Shown here: piece by piece, positions 26,186 through 37,383 of the stretch
Position numbering within the stretch: the stretch's first letter is position 1
How the letters are laid out: every line of letters starts with the position of its first letter
Assembly: GCF_000002595.2 (NCBI RefSeq)
Contig: NC_057015.1
Span: forward strand, 4,185,955 to 4,249,954
Length of the DNA stretch: 64,000 nt
Direction of reading: 5' to 3'
Source: Chlamydomonas reinhardtii
Taxonomy: Eukaryota > Chlorophyta > Chlorophyceae > Chlamydomonadales > Chlamydomonadaceae
The notes under the pieces: model-generated
Told to the model about the DNA's origin: nothing
Seen by the model: the letters and a program-made list of their open reading frames with translations, nothing else
The model's database searches: none
Translations under genes and position numbers: made by a program

Positions 26186-28023
26186 TCACCGCTTCTGGTC
26201 TCGGCCTTGGAGGAAATCGTCCCGGTGGCGGCCCTCCCGTCGCGACCTGCTCTTGCTGTTGCGCCGGCCGTGGCCGCGCTCAGCGCCACGGCGGCTACGG
26301 CTCCCGCCGCGCCGCCGGCTGCTGCTGCCGCGGCGGCGGGAGGGAGACGCGGACCGGTGCCGGGTGCTGTGGGAGGTGGGGGACCGGCCGCGGCCCCGCC
26401 GGCGCGGCGGGCTGTTGCTGCACCGCTCATCGCTGCGGCTGCGGCTGCCGGCGGAGGCGGTGCCTGACCGCCGAGAGCGTGAGCGTGAGCAGGAGCGTGA
26501 GGAGGACTTCCTGTGCTTGTAGAATTAGGGCGTGGAAGCATCGGGAATTGAGAAGTACTTCAAGGCGGCGCGATGTGGATGGGGGGACGAGCACAAGCAT
26601 GAGGCCAGCAGGTAGCTAGGTGGGTGGGCGCCTGGGCGGATGGCGTCTGCGGGACGGCACCACGCGCTCCCAGGCACGCACAGCCGACCTCATGACCACC
26701 AACCCCCTGCCCGCATGCATCACAACGCGCCCTCTCATAACAGCACGGCACCATTGCGTCATGCGCATATTCAGGCAGCAGAAGCAGAAGCAGAAGCAAT
26801 CGCACCTGCCGCCGCTCCTGCTGCGCCTCTTGTCCCGTTGGTCCGCACCGACGTCGTCGGCCTCGTCATCACCGTCGCCACTGCCGCCCCCGGTCCTTGA
26901 GCGGCTGCGGCTGCGGCTGCGCCGCGAGGCCCTCTCCCGCTCCCGCCGGTTGCGGACGCGCCTGCCACCCCGCTGCCGCCTCCGCCGCTGCCGGCGGCGC
27001 GGGTTCCCACCCCCGCTGCTACTGCTGCTGCTGCGGCTGCTGGTGCTGCTGCTGCGGCTCCGGCTGCGGCGCCGATACTCTCCGTCCTCCAGATCGTGCC
27101 GCCCGCTGTCGTCTCCAGCTGTAGCAGCGGCGGCAGTAGCCCCCGCCGCCCCGGGCCGCCGGTCTAGCCGGTCCTGCCGCCGATGGGAGATGCCCGCCGC
27201 CGGCATTGGCGACCGCAGCCTCAGGCCGAGCGGAGGCGGAGGCGGAGGGCAGTACCATCGGTCGATGAGCAGCGCCCTGTCAGCAACACCGCCGTCATAC
27301 CCGCCGCCGCCACCGTACGCATTAGCCGGGCCGAGGCTGTAGCCGTAGCCACCGCCAGCGCGGCCAGGGCTGAAGGTGGTGGCGGCGGCGGCGGGGCTGC
27401 CCGGCAGTGGCGGCAGGCCGACCGCGGCGGCGGTGTTGGCTGCTGCCCCACCACCACCGCCGCCGCCTCCTTCGCCTGATGCTGAGAACTCGACGTTGAG
27501 TGTGCGGCCCTCCAAAATGGCGCCGTTGGTGCGCTGCTGTGCCGCCACTGCGTCCCTCAGGTCCGCAAAAACCACGAAGGCGAAGTTGCGGACCATCTGC
27601 ACCACAGCAGCGCCACCCGCGCCACCCGCGCCACCCGCACACATGCGGCGTCAGTAGCATCAGCGGCAGCAGCAGCAGGTGCGTGCGCGCGTGGGAACAG
27701 TAGTGATGCATGTGCGCGTGCTTCCGTGCACGTCGGAGCACACGGGTAGGCGGTGAGTTCGCGCTTAAAATCAGGCCTAGGGAGGCCAGGACGGAGCGCC
27801 CCGCTCGCAGCTGCGCCGAGTGCGGGCCTCAACTGCCTGCCCCGCCCCGTCCCACGTGGGCCCTACCCAGGAGGAGGCATGCAGGCCTTCTGCCTCTGCT
27901 TCCCTCAGCCACGTGCACGCCTAGCAGCCATTGCTTCCACTGCCCACCGCCACAGGAAGCAAGGCGGCACGCACCGGCCCCAACCTATCCGTCCCACGCG
28001 CATGCAAGTCCCATCAATGGCTA

Positions 28024-28069
<46 letters not shown>

Positions 28070-30610
28070 AGCTGCGGCGGCGCACCTGCACGCGGGTGAC
28101 GCGGCCGAAGGGAGAGAAGTAGCGCCACAACTCCTGCTCGCCGGTGCGGCTCGGGTCAAAGTTGATCACGAACAGCTTGTGGCTGGGCGGGGAGCCGCTG
28201 CAGCGACTGCGGTACTCCCAGTCATGGCGCTGGGTGGGTGCGTGGGGGCAGTACGCGTGCCGCATACGGGGCGGCGGGGGGAGAAGGGGTGGCGGGGGAG
28301 GAGGGGAATAATGTGAGTCGGTGGCATGCACCCCGCACCGCACACGCACGGCGGAGCACATACACACACGCATGCGTGCACGAGCGCATGTACATGACCG
28401 CTCGCGTATACACGACGCAGCATCCCCTCTAAATACCGCCGTACATGAGCTTGCTGCTCCCGCGCGCCACCTCTGTTTCTTCAACCCAGCAGGATCACGG
28501 GACAGCGCCATCAGGTCATCACACCCACTGCCCACTGCCCACTGCCCACTGCCCACTGCCCACTGCCCACTGCCCACTGCCCACTGCCCACTGCCCACTG
28601 CCCACTGCCCACTGCCCACTGCCCACTGCCCACCGCCCACACGGCACGTACCTTGCCCCACTCCACCTTTAGCCGCCGCCGCTGCACGCCCCACTCCCAG
28701 CCATGGAGTGCGGCCACCGCGGCCTCGCCGTCACACACATGCCGCATGTACACGAAGGCAAAGCCTGTTTGGTATCGCCACAGGACGGAATGCATGAATA
28801 CGAAGTAAGCAAGGAGGACGTGATACGCCGATACGGTGCTTTGCCCAGTTAAGCGTGGGTTGCTATTTGCCATGCCCCAGAACGTGGTTGTGACAAAGGC
28901 GGCTGCAGCGCTGTCAATAAGGTAGCAGATGGATCAACCCGTCCTTGCCCGCCCGCACGCTACGCAGCGGCTGTGGCAGCAGGTAATGAGACATTGGCAA
29001 AGCTTGCGAGCTGATAGGAACACGGGCCGGAGGATAAGGGAGGGGGGGTCGACCGGGAAAGGCAGACGCGGTGGAGGCACCGGCGGCGGCGAAGGCAACT
29101 AACTAGGTGAAGCGGAGGTGGCGGAGTGGAGGCGCCGGCGCACGGACTGCCCGACCGTAGGTCCCATTACATATACAGGGTGCGGCGAGCGCGGCGGTAT
29201 GCAGTGGTCACGGCTGGAGCGAGTCCGGACTGCACACGCAAGACATGAGTAAGCCAGGTGCTGACGCGGAAGCAGCCCGCGGCGACTGGCTGTGGGTCTG
29301 ACTGACGGAGCGCTGACACCGCCGGCGGGCTAAGAAGCCGACAAACAACCGCCGTGCAAAATCCTTATTGGTACAGCTGGCGGCGGCTGGCTGTTTGGCC
29401 GGTGCCTGACGCACATCGGGGCGGCGGCAGCAAGGAGTAGCGGGTAGATGTGGGAAGGAGTGCATGTGTGAGTGTGCGTGTGTTGGTATTTACTGCAGTG
29501 TGGGTGAACTTGACACAAATGGGTGGATTGGCTGCTGGCAGTGGTGGGCCGACCACACCTTAATTCTTGTATCGCATTCTCCCTTGCATCGTACGTGCCA
29601 CTCACCCTCCTTCATCTCTGGTTGCGCAGGTGTGCGTGGGTGCAGGCGGGCGGGCGGGGCGGGCAGGCATACACGGGCGGGAGTGTGGGAGCAGGAAGGG
29701 GGGTGTTTGGCAGCGACACGAAACAGTAGTCATCACCGCTGGCCGAGCGCGAAGGTTGGCTGGCGGACGCCTGCTGTGCGGCGCTTGTGCGGCAGTGCAT
29801 GCGGTTGGCTGTCAACGGCGGCGGCCCATCGACCCATACTTGACCCTCCTACCCGCGCCCAGCGCCTGCCCGGCCTGCACCCCTACGGCCCTGCCCGCTG
29901 CAAGCACCTGCATGCGCGGCGCCGGCATTGAGGCCGCACCCGCACCCTCACCCCTCACCTATCTTATCCACGGGCCCGAATGTCTCAAACAGCCGCACCA
30001 CATCGCGCTCCTGTGCTTCGTACTGCAGCCAGTGAATCAAGGGTTAAGCGGGTGACGTTGATGGCATGCGGCAACATGCGGGGCATCCCGCCTCGAAGTT
30101 GTGCGTGGGTGGATGGGTGGGTCGGTGCAACGCAACTGTCAACCACATGCACACAATCCGTCTGGTGTGTGACGGCTGCGGCGTCAACCGGCTTGAATTG
30201 CTGCCGCTCAACAAGCCTGCCTGTCTACCCGCACTTCCCCTGGCACATCCGTTAGGGGCCTAGGGGCCAGGGCACCCGGCACCGGGGCAGAAGCAAGCCG
30301 CAGAAGCAAGCGGCAGTAGCGGCCGGCAGTAGCAGGCTGCGGAACAGTGTATCGTCCAAGAACAATCCCTGCCGGACTTGCGAGGCTTTTCATGTCATGC
30401 ACTCAGCGGCGAGCGATTTCACGTACCTCGAAATTGCCCTGCGAGGCCAGGATGACGATGAAGGGCCGCGAGAAGGGCGCCGGCGGCCCCGCGTTTGTGA
30501 GCGTTTGGTGGGGCCGGACATGTCAGCACACAGCGTCGCGGCCCGAAACTGTCAGAAAGCAAGGCACTCACGCAGAATATAGGGCGATCGGGGCGAGCCA
30601 ACTTGTGCAT
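26186..30610 (-). CDS. RS-subfamily SR splicing factor (two RRMs, long RS domain)
   Basis: Nuclear pre-mRNA splicing regulator of the plant RS31/RS40/RS41 type. Seven exons (30572-30610, 30427-30438, 29959-30022, 28652-28764, 28086-28229, 26806-27596, 26186-26510) join in phase into about 495 aa. RRM1 spans about residues 10-76 ([20 protein letters not shown], then GFAFVYM and RRLKVEWGK). RRM2 spans about 94-160 ([20 protein letters not shown], then NFAFVVF and LNVEFSA). A Gly-rich linker precedes an Arg/Ser-rich region from about 300 to the end. The linker-RRM order and the LFVINF motif are characteristic of the subfamily. Exon 2 is only 12 nt (GNFE). Intron 4 holds a long G-run repeat right after its donor. 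Such genes are commonly self-regulated by alternative splicing. Confidence 0.9.
28025..28072. repeat. (TGGC)n tetranucleotide repeat in SR intron 5
   Basis: About 12 copies of TGGC/GGCT, directly beyond the exon 28086-28229 donor. Confidence 0.95.
28526..28637. repeat. Heptanucleotide repeat (CACTGCC)16 in SR intron 4
   Basis: Fifteen perfect copies and one imperfect copy of CACTGCC. On the transcribed (minus) sense this is GGGCAGT repeated, starting about 14 nt after the exon-4 donor. Confidence 0.97.
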
Positions 30611-30899
30611 CTTTCCCGCAGGTCGCCAGTTGGTGCCCGAATTTTCGGCGCTCCTCAAGCTGGGCCGCTCAAAAATTTGCTCATTACAGCAAGCAGTTAT
30701 AAAAGCTCACTCGACGCGGCTCATCCAACCTCTCGGGGAACTTCATCTTTCGGGCAAGCATCGACAATTTTTCCAGCTGGCATCGCCCACGTTCGCCTCA
30801 AGCACTGAATAGCCACTCACACAATAGCAAGGAGCTGTGCTGCTGCAAGGGTGCCGGAGGCCCAAATCGCAGAAAAGTTGTCAGCAGCAGAACCCTAAA
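30611..30899. promoter_or_regulatory. Head-to-head promoter, SR factor and F-box/vWA gene
   Basis: The two start codons are 289 bp apart on opposite strands, so both promoters share this stretch. No named motif is certain. Confidence 0.6.
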
Positions 30900-32628
30900 A
30901 TGTCCCGAGGTCCTCAACTGGGGGAGGCCGGCCTATGTGCAGTGCCCGACGATGTGCTGTCTGCGACAGTGCTGGCGCGGCTGGAGTGCCCGAGAGATGT
31001 AGCGCGTTTGTCGAGCGCGTCCAAGCGCTTCAACGCACTTGCGGTACGTGCTTTCGCTTTCCCCAGACCGGGCAGTCGCAATGCGCGCGGAAGGGCCGCA
31101 ACGTTGCTCAAAGTGTCAGGGACGGGCGGTTACGCACGCGGGGGCGGCGAAGCCGGCGTGCAAAACGCGTGAGGCCCCTGGCATGCCAACGTTTGGTGCA
31201 CTCCTCTGCCAGTGCACCCGCGTCCTGCGCAAGCTGCGGGCAAACGGCTGTGCGCTGATGGCCACTTGCATGCGTTAGGTTGTAGAGCCTGGTTTCTTAA
31301 GCTACAACACGGCGCCGAGCGAGGAACCGCTTGCTGACGAACGCCATCGCGTTTGCACTTTTTCGGCTTGCGCTCGACGCAGGGCTGCGAAAACCTGTGG
31401 CGCTCACTCTACTGCGAGCGATGGGGAGAGCCAGGAGAGCTGACGCGCCGGGCAGCGGCCATCGCGGGGGGCTACCGGGTAAGCTGCATATCAGCACAGC
31501 TAGCACAGCGTTGCGCCATCTCGGGGTGGTTGCCCCGCTCCTGCTGTCGGACCTGTCGAGTCGCGCAGTATTTAGACCTTCAGCTCAAGCGCGGACTGAA
31601 ATTCGCCCTTAACACCGCTGCGATTCGCGACCCGGCATCTAGTGTGCTAGTGTGCTTCCACGTCCACTTGTATGCTGACTTCTCCACCAGCAGCCCCCGC
31701 CCGCCTACGGCGGATTTCGTCCCTCTGGCCCTTTCGTCCCTGCACCCTCGTGCCCATCTGCTAATGCAACCTAGACCTTCCTGGCATCTCGCCACCCGTC
31801 TCCCTCCCGTCTTACGGGGAACTTTGACCACGACCTCACCGCGCACACTGCAATCGCTCCCGACGACGCACTTTTCCCCTTTCTCCCCCCCCCCCCCGCC
31901 TCTCTTCACGCACGCACACACAGCGGCTGTACGGCAGCAAGGACGTGACGGAGAAGGCCGCCGCGCCCTGGACCAAGCCCTGCCCCGAGGAGCTGCGCGC
32001 CAGTGTGGAGAAGCTGGCTACACGTCTGGTGGGGGACGTGCAACAGGTGGGGTGCGTATGTGTGTGCATGGCTTGTGCGTCATGCCGAAGGCAGCTCGGT
32101 CGCCTTCCTCCACGGCTGCCCTCCTGACTCATTAGAGCGCGCTTGCACACACCTGTAAGCTTGATTTTCCCTTCCCTTTCTTGACCGATCAATTGCTCTT
32201 CTTTCCCAACCGCCCAACCACAGGTGAATGTAGTGTTCCTGGTGGACGGCAGCGGCTCAGTCAACGCAGGTGGGTGAGGGAACAGCAGGGCGGGTTGGGG
32301 CGGGGCGGGGCGGGGCGGCGCGAAGCCTCGCACGGCATTTCGCGGCACTGGCCACCTACATACCAGCTCCAAGTTCCGCCCACGTGTACCCCCTCCTTCG
32401 ACTATCGTACCTGCAATCCCTTCCACCTGATGCCGCCTGACTGGTCGTGCTGGGAACCCCCATCCCACACAAGGCTGCCCCCGCCATCCCTTTCCGCAAT
32501 CGCAGAGGAGTTTGAGGCGATGCTGGGCTTCTGTGTGGACGCCTCCAACCAGCTGGCAGAGAGCGTGCCCAACCTGCAGGTGCGTGTTTGCGTGCGTGTG
32601 ACGGTTGGAACCGAACAAAACGCCAGAG

Positions 32629-32664
<36 letters not shown>

Positions 32665-34502
32665 GTGTGTGCGTGCGCGCGCGCGCGCGTGCCACCAAAC
32701 ACTTACGGCACACAAGGAAGTTCACGTTCTGTTGGGTACAGTGCAGATACTCACTTGCCTTTGTATGCGCTGTCTGAACACGTGCCCACACACGCTACGC
32801 CCACATGCCGGCACACACGGCCTGGCCTGGCGCACGCAGGTGGCGGTGGTCCAGTTCAGCAACGACGTGCGGGTGGAGGTGGGGCTGGCGCCGCTGGACT
32901 CGGAGGCGCTGCGCAAGACCACACGCGAGATGGTGAGAGCGAGGCAGCGGCGGCGAGATGGTTGGGTTATGATGCCACCGGCTAGGCCCAGCCCGGGTTG
33001 CAGCCCTCACGCACCTCAAGTGGCCTAGCTGACCACCACGCACGTGCGCCTGCACGGAATCCACAACAGCTCACTGCGGGCCCGAGACACCCATTCCGCA
33101 TACCCACGGCTGGCACGTGTTCCACTTGTCCACCTGCCCATGTGCCCAGTGCCCACCCCTCCGGCCCTCCCTGCCCAGTGCTCACCTGCCCACCTGCCCA
33201 CCCCTGCAACCCCCCACCTCTCCACCTGCTCGCCTACTTCCCTGCCTGCTCCCCTGCCTGCTCCCCCGCCTGCCCCCCATCCATCAAGGTGCGCATGAAC
33301 GGCGGCACCAACGTGGCTGTGGCGCTGACCAAGGCCGGCCAGCTGCTCAAGCGCGACGCCGCGCCGGACGCCATGCGCCACGTGGTGCTGCTGACGGACG
33401 GCCGGGTGGATTCCTACCAGGCTCACGAGGTGCGTGCGCGCGCCAAATGTGTGTGTTGAAGAGCACCAGGAATGTGTGTGTTAAAGAGCACCAGGAATGT
33501 GTGTGTTAAAGAGCACCAGGAATGTGTGTGTTAAAGAGCACCAGGAATGTGTGTGTGTGTGTGCGCGCGCGCGGGTGTGTATGTGCGTGTGTGTGTGCGC
33601 GGCTGTGCGCGCGTGTGTGTATGTTCGTGTGTTTGTGCGTGCTCTGAACCTAGCACTACTGTCCTGGCCCCCTGATTAACATTCTTCCTCCCGGCCCCTT
33701 GTGACATTTTGTCACACAGGCCCGGCAGGTGGCCGACCAGCTGGCTGACGAGCAGCGGCACGTGTCGCTGTTCGCGTACGGCGTGGGTCGCGGCGTGGAC
33801 CGGGCCGAGCTGCTGCACATCATCGGCGGCCCGCCCACCTGCGCCCACGTGCCAGTCAGCCACCCCCACTACCACCTACACCACAACCTGCACGCCGGGG
33901 GCCAGCCGCCGCAGCCGCCGCAGCCGCCGGCTCAGGCGCCGCCGCAGCAGGTGGTGCCGGTGGTGCCGGTGCAGGTGGTCGTGCCGGTGCCGGTGCCGGC
34001 GGCGGTGCCGCAGGCGACTCAGGCGGCGGGAGGTGGCGACGCGGCGGCGGCGGCAACGACCGCGGCGGCGCTGACGGCGGGCTTCTCCGTGTGCCTGAGC
34101 GCTTTCGGGGAGGCGCCTGAGGAGAGGTGCGTGCGCGCGTGCGTGCGCACATGGATGTAGCATATAGGGCTGTGCGTACTGATGTAATGTGTGTGTGTGC
34201 CTGTACGGGAGTACGTGAGGGACATGCATATGGCAGCCCGCTCAGTCACGGACTCACGGTGCTGACGATCTGCTGGCCCGCCACTCCCTCCCGCCACTCC
34301 CTCCCGCCACTCCCTCCCGCCCTGCCGATTCTGCCCCATCCCAATGCCCCGTCCGCCGCGCCGCCCGCATCCGTTCGCCCGTGTCCCGCGCCCGCTGCGC
34401 CAACCTGTCTGTCTGCTACTGCCGGCCGGCGGGGGCGCACATGCACGCACACACACAAACAGGTATCTGGCCCTGTGCACTCGGGATGACGCGCCCTGGT
34501 AG
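30900..34502 (+). CDS. F-box plus von Willebrand factor A protein
   Basis: Nine exons (30900-31043, 31383-31478, 31924-32046, 32224-32269, 32506-32579, 32840-32932, 33289-33429, 33720-34126, 34463-34502) join in phase into 387 aa. Residues about 10-48 look like an F-box (VPDDVLSATVLARLECPRDV), with a following LWRSLYCERW typical after F-boxes. A vWA domain covers about 122-290. Its metal-site (MIDAS) residues are intact: DGSGS in VVFLVDGSGSV, Thr in NGGTNVAVAL, Asp in VVLLTDGRVD. After it comes a His/Pro/Val-rich tail. The likely role is an SCF substrate adaptor whose vWA binds the target; this is inference. The last exon adds only YLALCTRDDAPW. Exons 4 and 5 split the vWA domain just after the MIDAS loop. 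Confidence 0.82.
33449..33548. repeat. 25-bp minisatellite, four copies
   Basis: Head-to-tail 25-bp units beginning GTGTGTGTTAAAGAGCACCA, in the intron after exon 33289-33429. The first copy has TTGAAG instead of TTAAAG. Confidence 0.95.
34279..34320. repeat. 13-bp tandem repeat, three copies
   Basis: CCGCCACTCCCTC repeated three times in the last intron of the F-box/vWA gene. Confidence 0.9.
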
Positions 34503-35030
34503 AGCGCATTGTGAGATTCGTTTCCGGGAGGGGTTCAGCCCGTGGGCTCAGCCCCAATCGCCAATCTTTGTATGAATACTCTGGTACAGTAAAGGAGACA
34601 GGGAGAGTGCGAGCCAAGTATTACGGTGGCTGGGTCAGGGTGCGGGTGTGTGGTGCGGGCGGCTGCGCTCCCCGCTCGCTTCCACGCAACCGCCTTGGCC
34701 GCCACCGGTGCCGCCTGCTGCTGTTGTTGTTGTTGTTACTGCTTTTTGTCCATGTGTCAAGGTACCTGCTGCTTTGTGCGCGGGATGAGGAGCCATGGTG
34801 AGGCGCCGCACGCGCAAGCACACACACAGACGCACACAAGCGGCTACCGCTGCTGTTGCGGCTGCTGCTAGCTGCGACGGCTACAGGCGCCGCTACAGCC
34901 GCCGTAACAGGCGTCAGTGGTGATTGCTCCCGTCCCCTTTCGGCTGCTGAGTAGCCAGGCGAGCAAGCACGTGTGTGGCAAGAGGTGTACATTACAAGCT
35001 TTTTTGCGAGCGGTTTACATGGACACGCTT

Positions 35031-35035
35031 TGTAA
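35031..35035 (+). terminator. TGTAA poly(A) signal of the F-box/vWA gene
   Basis: TGTAA about 530 nt after the stop codon; the first on this strand after the gene. Confidence 0.6.
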
Positions 35036-37383
35036 CCTAGTTTGACTTCCTGGGGGTTGGGGGGCAGAGCCCGCGCATAGCATATGCAAAGTTGGCTTCC
35101 TTTCTGGCACTGGTGACATTTGTAGTTTTCTTTGGGCGCTTCAGTGCGCTGGAACCAGTTGAGCCCACTTCGGGGACGGGTTTGGTTTGTGGTACGAGGG
35201 CTGCCCCTCCATGCTCGGCACTTGCATTATTAGTGCTGTGAAGCGCTAGGGCTTAAGCAACACTTTAGTTGGTGTTTATGTTGAGGATCTGTAGTACATA
35301 CTGGGTTTGCGCCCATTGTTATCATAACCAGGGGAGGTCAAGGATGCCGTGGGGCGGGGGCACCCACGCTTTGGCATTTTGAGACAGAGGCTTCCAAGGC
35401 CTGCGTATGCCAAACGCCACGAGTGAAGGGGCGCAACTACTAGTGCGCGGCGTGCATGCTGCGCATGCACGCATTGGGGTGGCAGGCACGAATGTGCTGT
35501 GTTTTGTTACGACATGTATCATATCTGCACGCGGCGGCCAGGCGCCGATTGTACCATAGTTGAGGTGCGCGAGTATGCAGGCGGTGACATGTATGACATG
35601 CATGCATGACGAGGCGAGGCAACTGACAATTCAGGGCAGGGCAGGATGACGTGGCTACTCGCCACAGTACATACGGTACGGCAAGTCCTGGGCTGCAGGA
35701 GGGCGGGGGATGAGCGAGGCTGGTGAAGGGTGGGGTGCATAGTGTGGGCCCGGAGGAACGGCGGGGCCACGAATGCAGGGGCAGGTGAGATCGCATGAGA
35801 TATGGAAGGGAGGGCTGGCGGGGTACGCATGAGGACATGGGACCTACCGCGCTGCTGCGGCATGCATGGATCGATGCTGTGCGTGATGCCGCCGTGTGCA
35901 GCGGGGGCGGCTCGTGTGCCCCACGCATGCCCTGTGGATTTGCCTTCTCTTGGGCAAAAAGCGCGGATGCCAATGAGATGCGACTGAGATGCGAATGAAT
36001 GCCAGCACGGCATGGCACGGGGGCGCAACGCGCGGGAGGTGGGCCAGTGCATTGGATTGGCATCCAGCGGTGCACAGTCAGTGCAGGGGATGCCGACAGG
36101 ACGGAAGCTAAGAGGCCGATACCCTGGGAAGGAGTGCAAATGAAGCGGCCCGAGGTTCCGAGATGCAGGAGGGACCTACTAGCCGCTGACGCAGTTTGCG
36201 AGCCAGAGACAAGGCAAGCATTCAACCTGCTTTGCTGGAACCCAGGGGCGTGCCAGTGCGCCGCATGCAGTGCGCGGGCCTACTCGAGCTGCAGCAGGCG
36301 TGGCGGGCATGTGGCACTTGCGCCCTGGCAGGGCTAGATTAGCCGGCGCGGCGCAACTGTGGGAGTGCCGGCCTGCCGGGGAATGGCAGAGACGGCCGGA
36401 TTGTGTGCATGTGTGCAGGCAGTATCATAAGTTGAAACGCATACTGTACCAATTAACGAGGGAGTGCACCCAGAGACATGTGCAGCACTGCAGTTCGTTC
36501 ATGCGCCCCCATGTTACTTTCACTTGTGAAGCCCGCCTCCAGCCACAGCCCAGTGGTATCAGAAGCACGCATTTTGCCCCTGCTAAATGCCGAACGGTTG
36601 GGCCCCAGTTGCACGTTCGCGGTTCGCCCCGCATGTTGGCACCCCACTCCAGCCCATATACGGTAAAGTCCATGCAACCTCATGACGCAACCTCGTGCAC
36701 TGCCTGTTGACAAGAAAGGGTGGCTCTCCCGCTCAAGGGGAAAGATGGGCTGTGCCGCCACGCCACGTTGGTGCAAAACTACCCCATTTCCCGGACATAG
36801 CCGCATAGCCAGCCATGTGCCCGGCTAGTCCCGCTGTCAAGCACAAGCACAGCCGTCAAATCCTTCCCCACACTGTGCCACGCTATGATCGCCACCAAAG
36901 ACCGCCAACCAGACACCGACAGGTCTCAACCTGTGGTCCTGCGCGCCGGCGCCGCTTCTCGGGCGGCACCGCGCTCTCCTCCTCCACGTGGCCTTGCCTG
37001 CCCCTCTGCTACGCACATGCATGCCGCCACTGCTGGGCCCAGGCCCTGCGCCGCCGCCAGGTCCTGCGCCGCCGCCGCAGTCGCCAGGTCCTGTGCCGCC
37101 GCCTCATGCCGTGCCTCCGGACTTCACGCGGCAACACGGCCGCATGCGCACACGCGCGAAACGCATCTGTGCTAGCCCATTAGCGCCCGGCTGCATTCGC
37201 CACTCCACATGCTCCCATCCAAGCCGCCATCACCAACATTACGCTGCACCCGGGTGAGCCGTCCAATTGCGCGCGCCATGCCTAAGCTCATGTATGGCCA
37301 ACACTCGCATGGCCACGCACCCATGCGCCCATGCGGCATGCGGCAACAAGTTTGGGCGCTCGCAGACACCTGCCGAGCCGCTG
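35036..37383. other. Gene-free stretch and 3' UTR of the small membrane-protein gene
   Basis: No supported gene. A minus-strand ORF at 35440-36225 lacks any protein-like pattern. A proline-rich plus-strand frame at about 37030-37130 has no start, splice or family support. Part of this stretch should be 3' UTR of the gene ending at 37384. Confidence 0.4.

Noticed and set aside
28526-28637. Regular heptamer array as a possible CRISPR
   Set aside because: Units are contiguous with no spacers, and the context is an intron of a nuclear gene; it is a simple tandem repeat.
29959-30610. A single long first exon for the SR gene starting near 30658
   Set aside because: That frame does not contain the RRM1 opening strand; only the 39-nt plus 12-nt exon model yields PIFCGNFEYEAQ.
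35440-36225. 261-aa minus-strand ORF
   Set aside because: No domain-like pattern, no splice links and low-complexity composition; treated as chance.
36988-37257. Proline-rich plus-strand frame resembling a cell-wall glycoprotein
   Set aside because: Only about 30 residues of PPP-type repeats, no signal peptide or flanking exons, and it overlaps the expected 3' UTR of the minus-strand gene.
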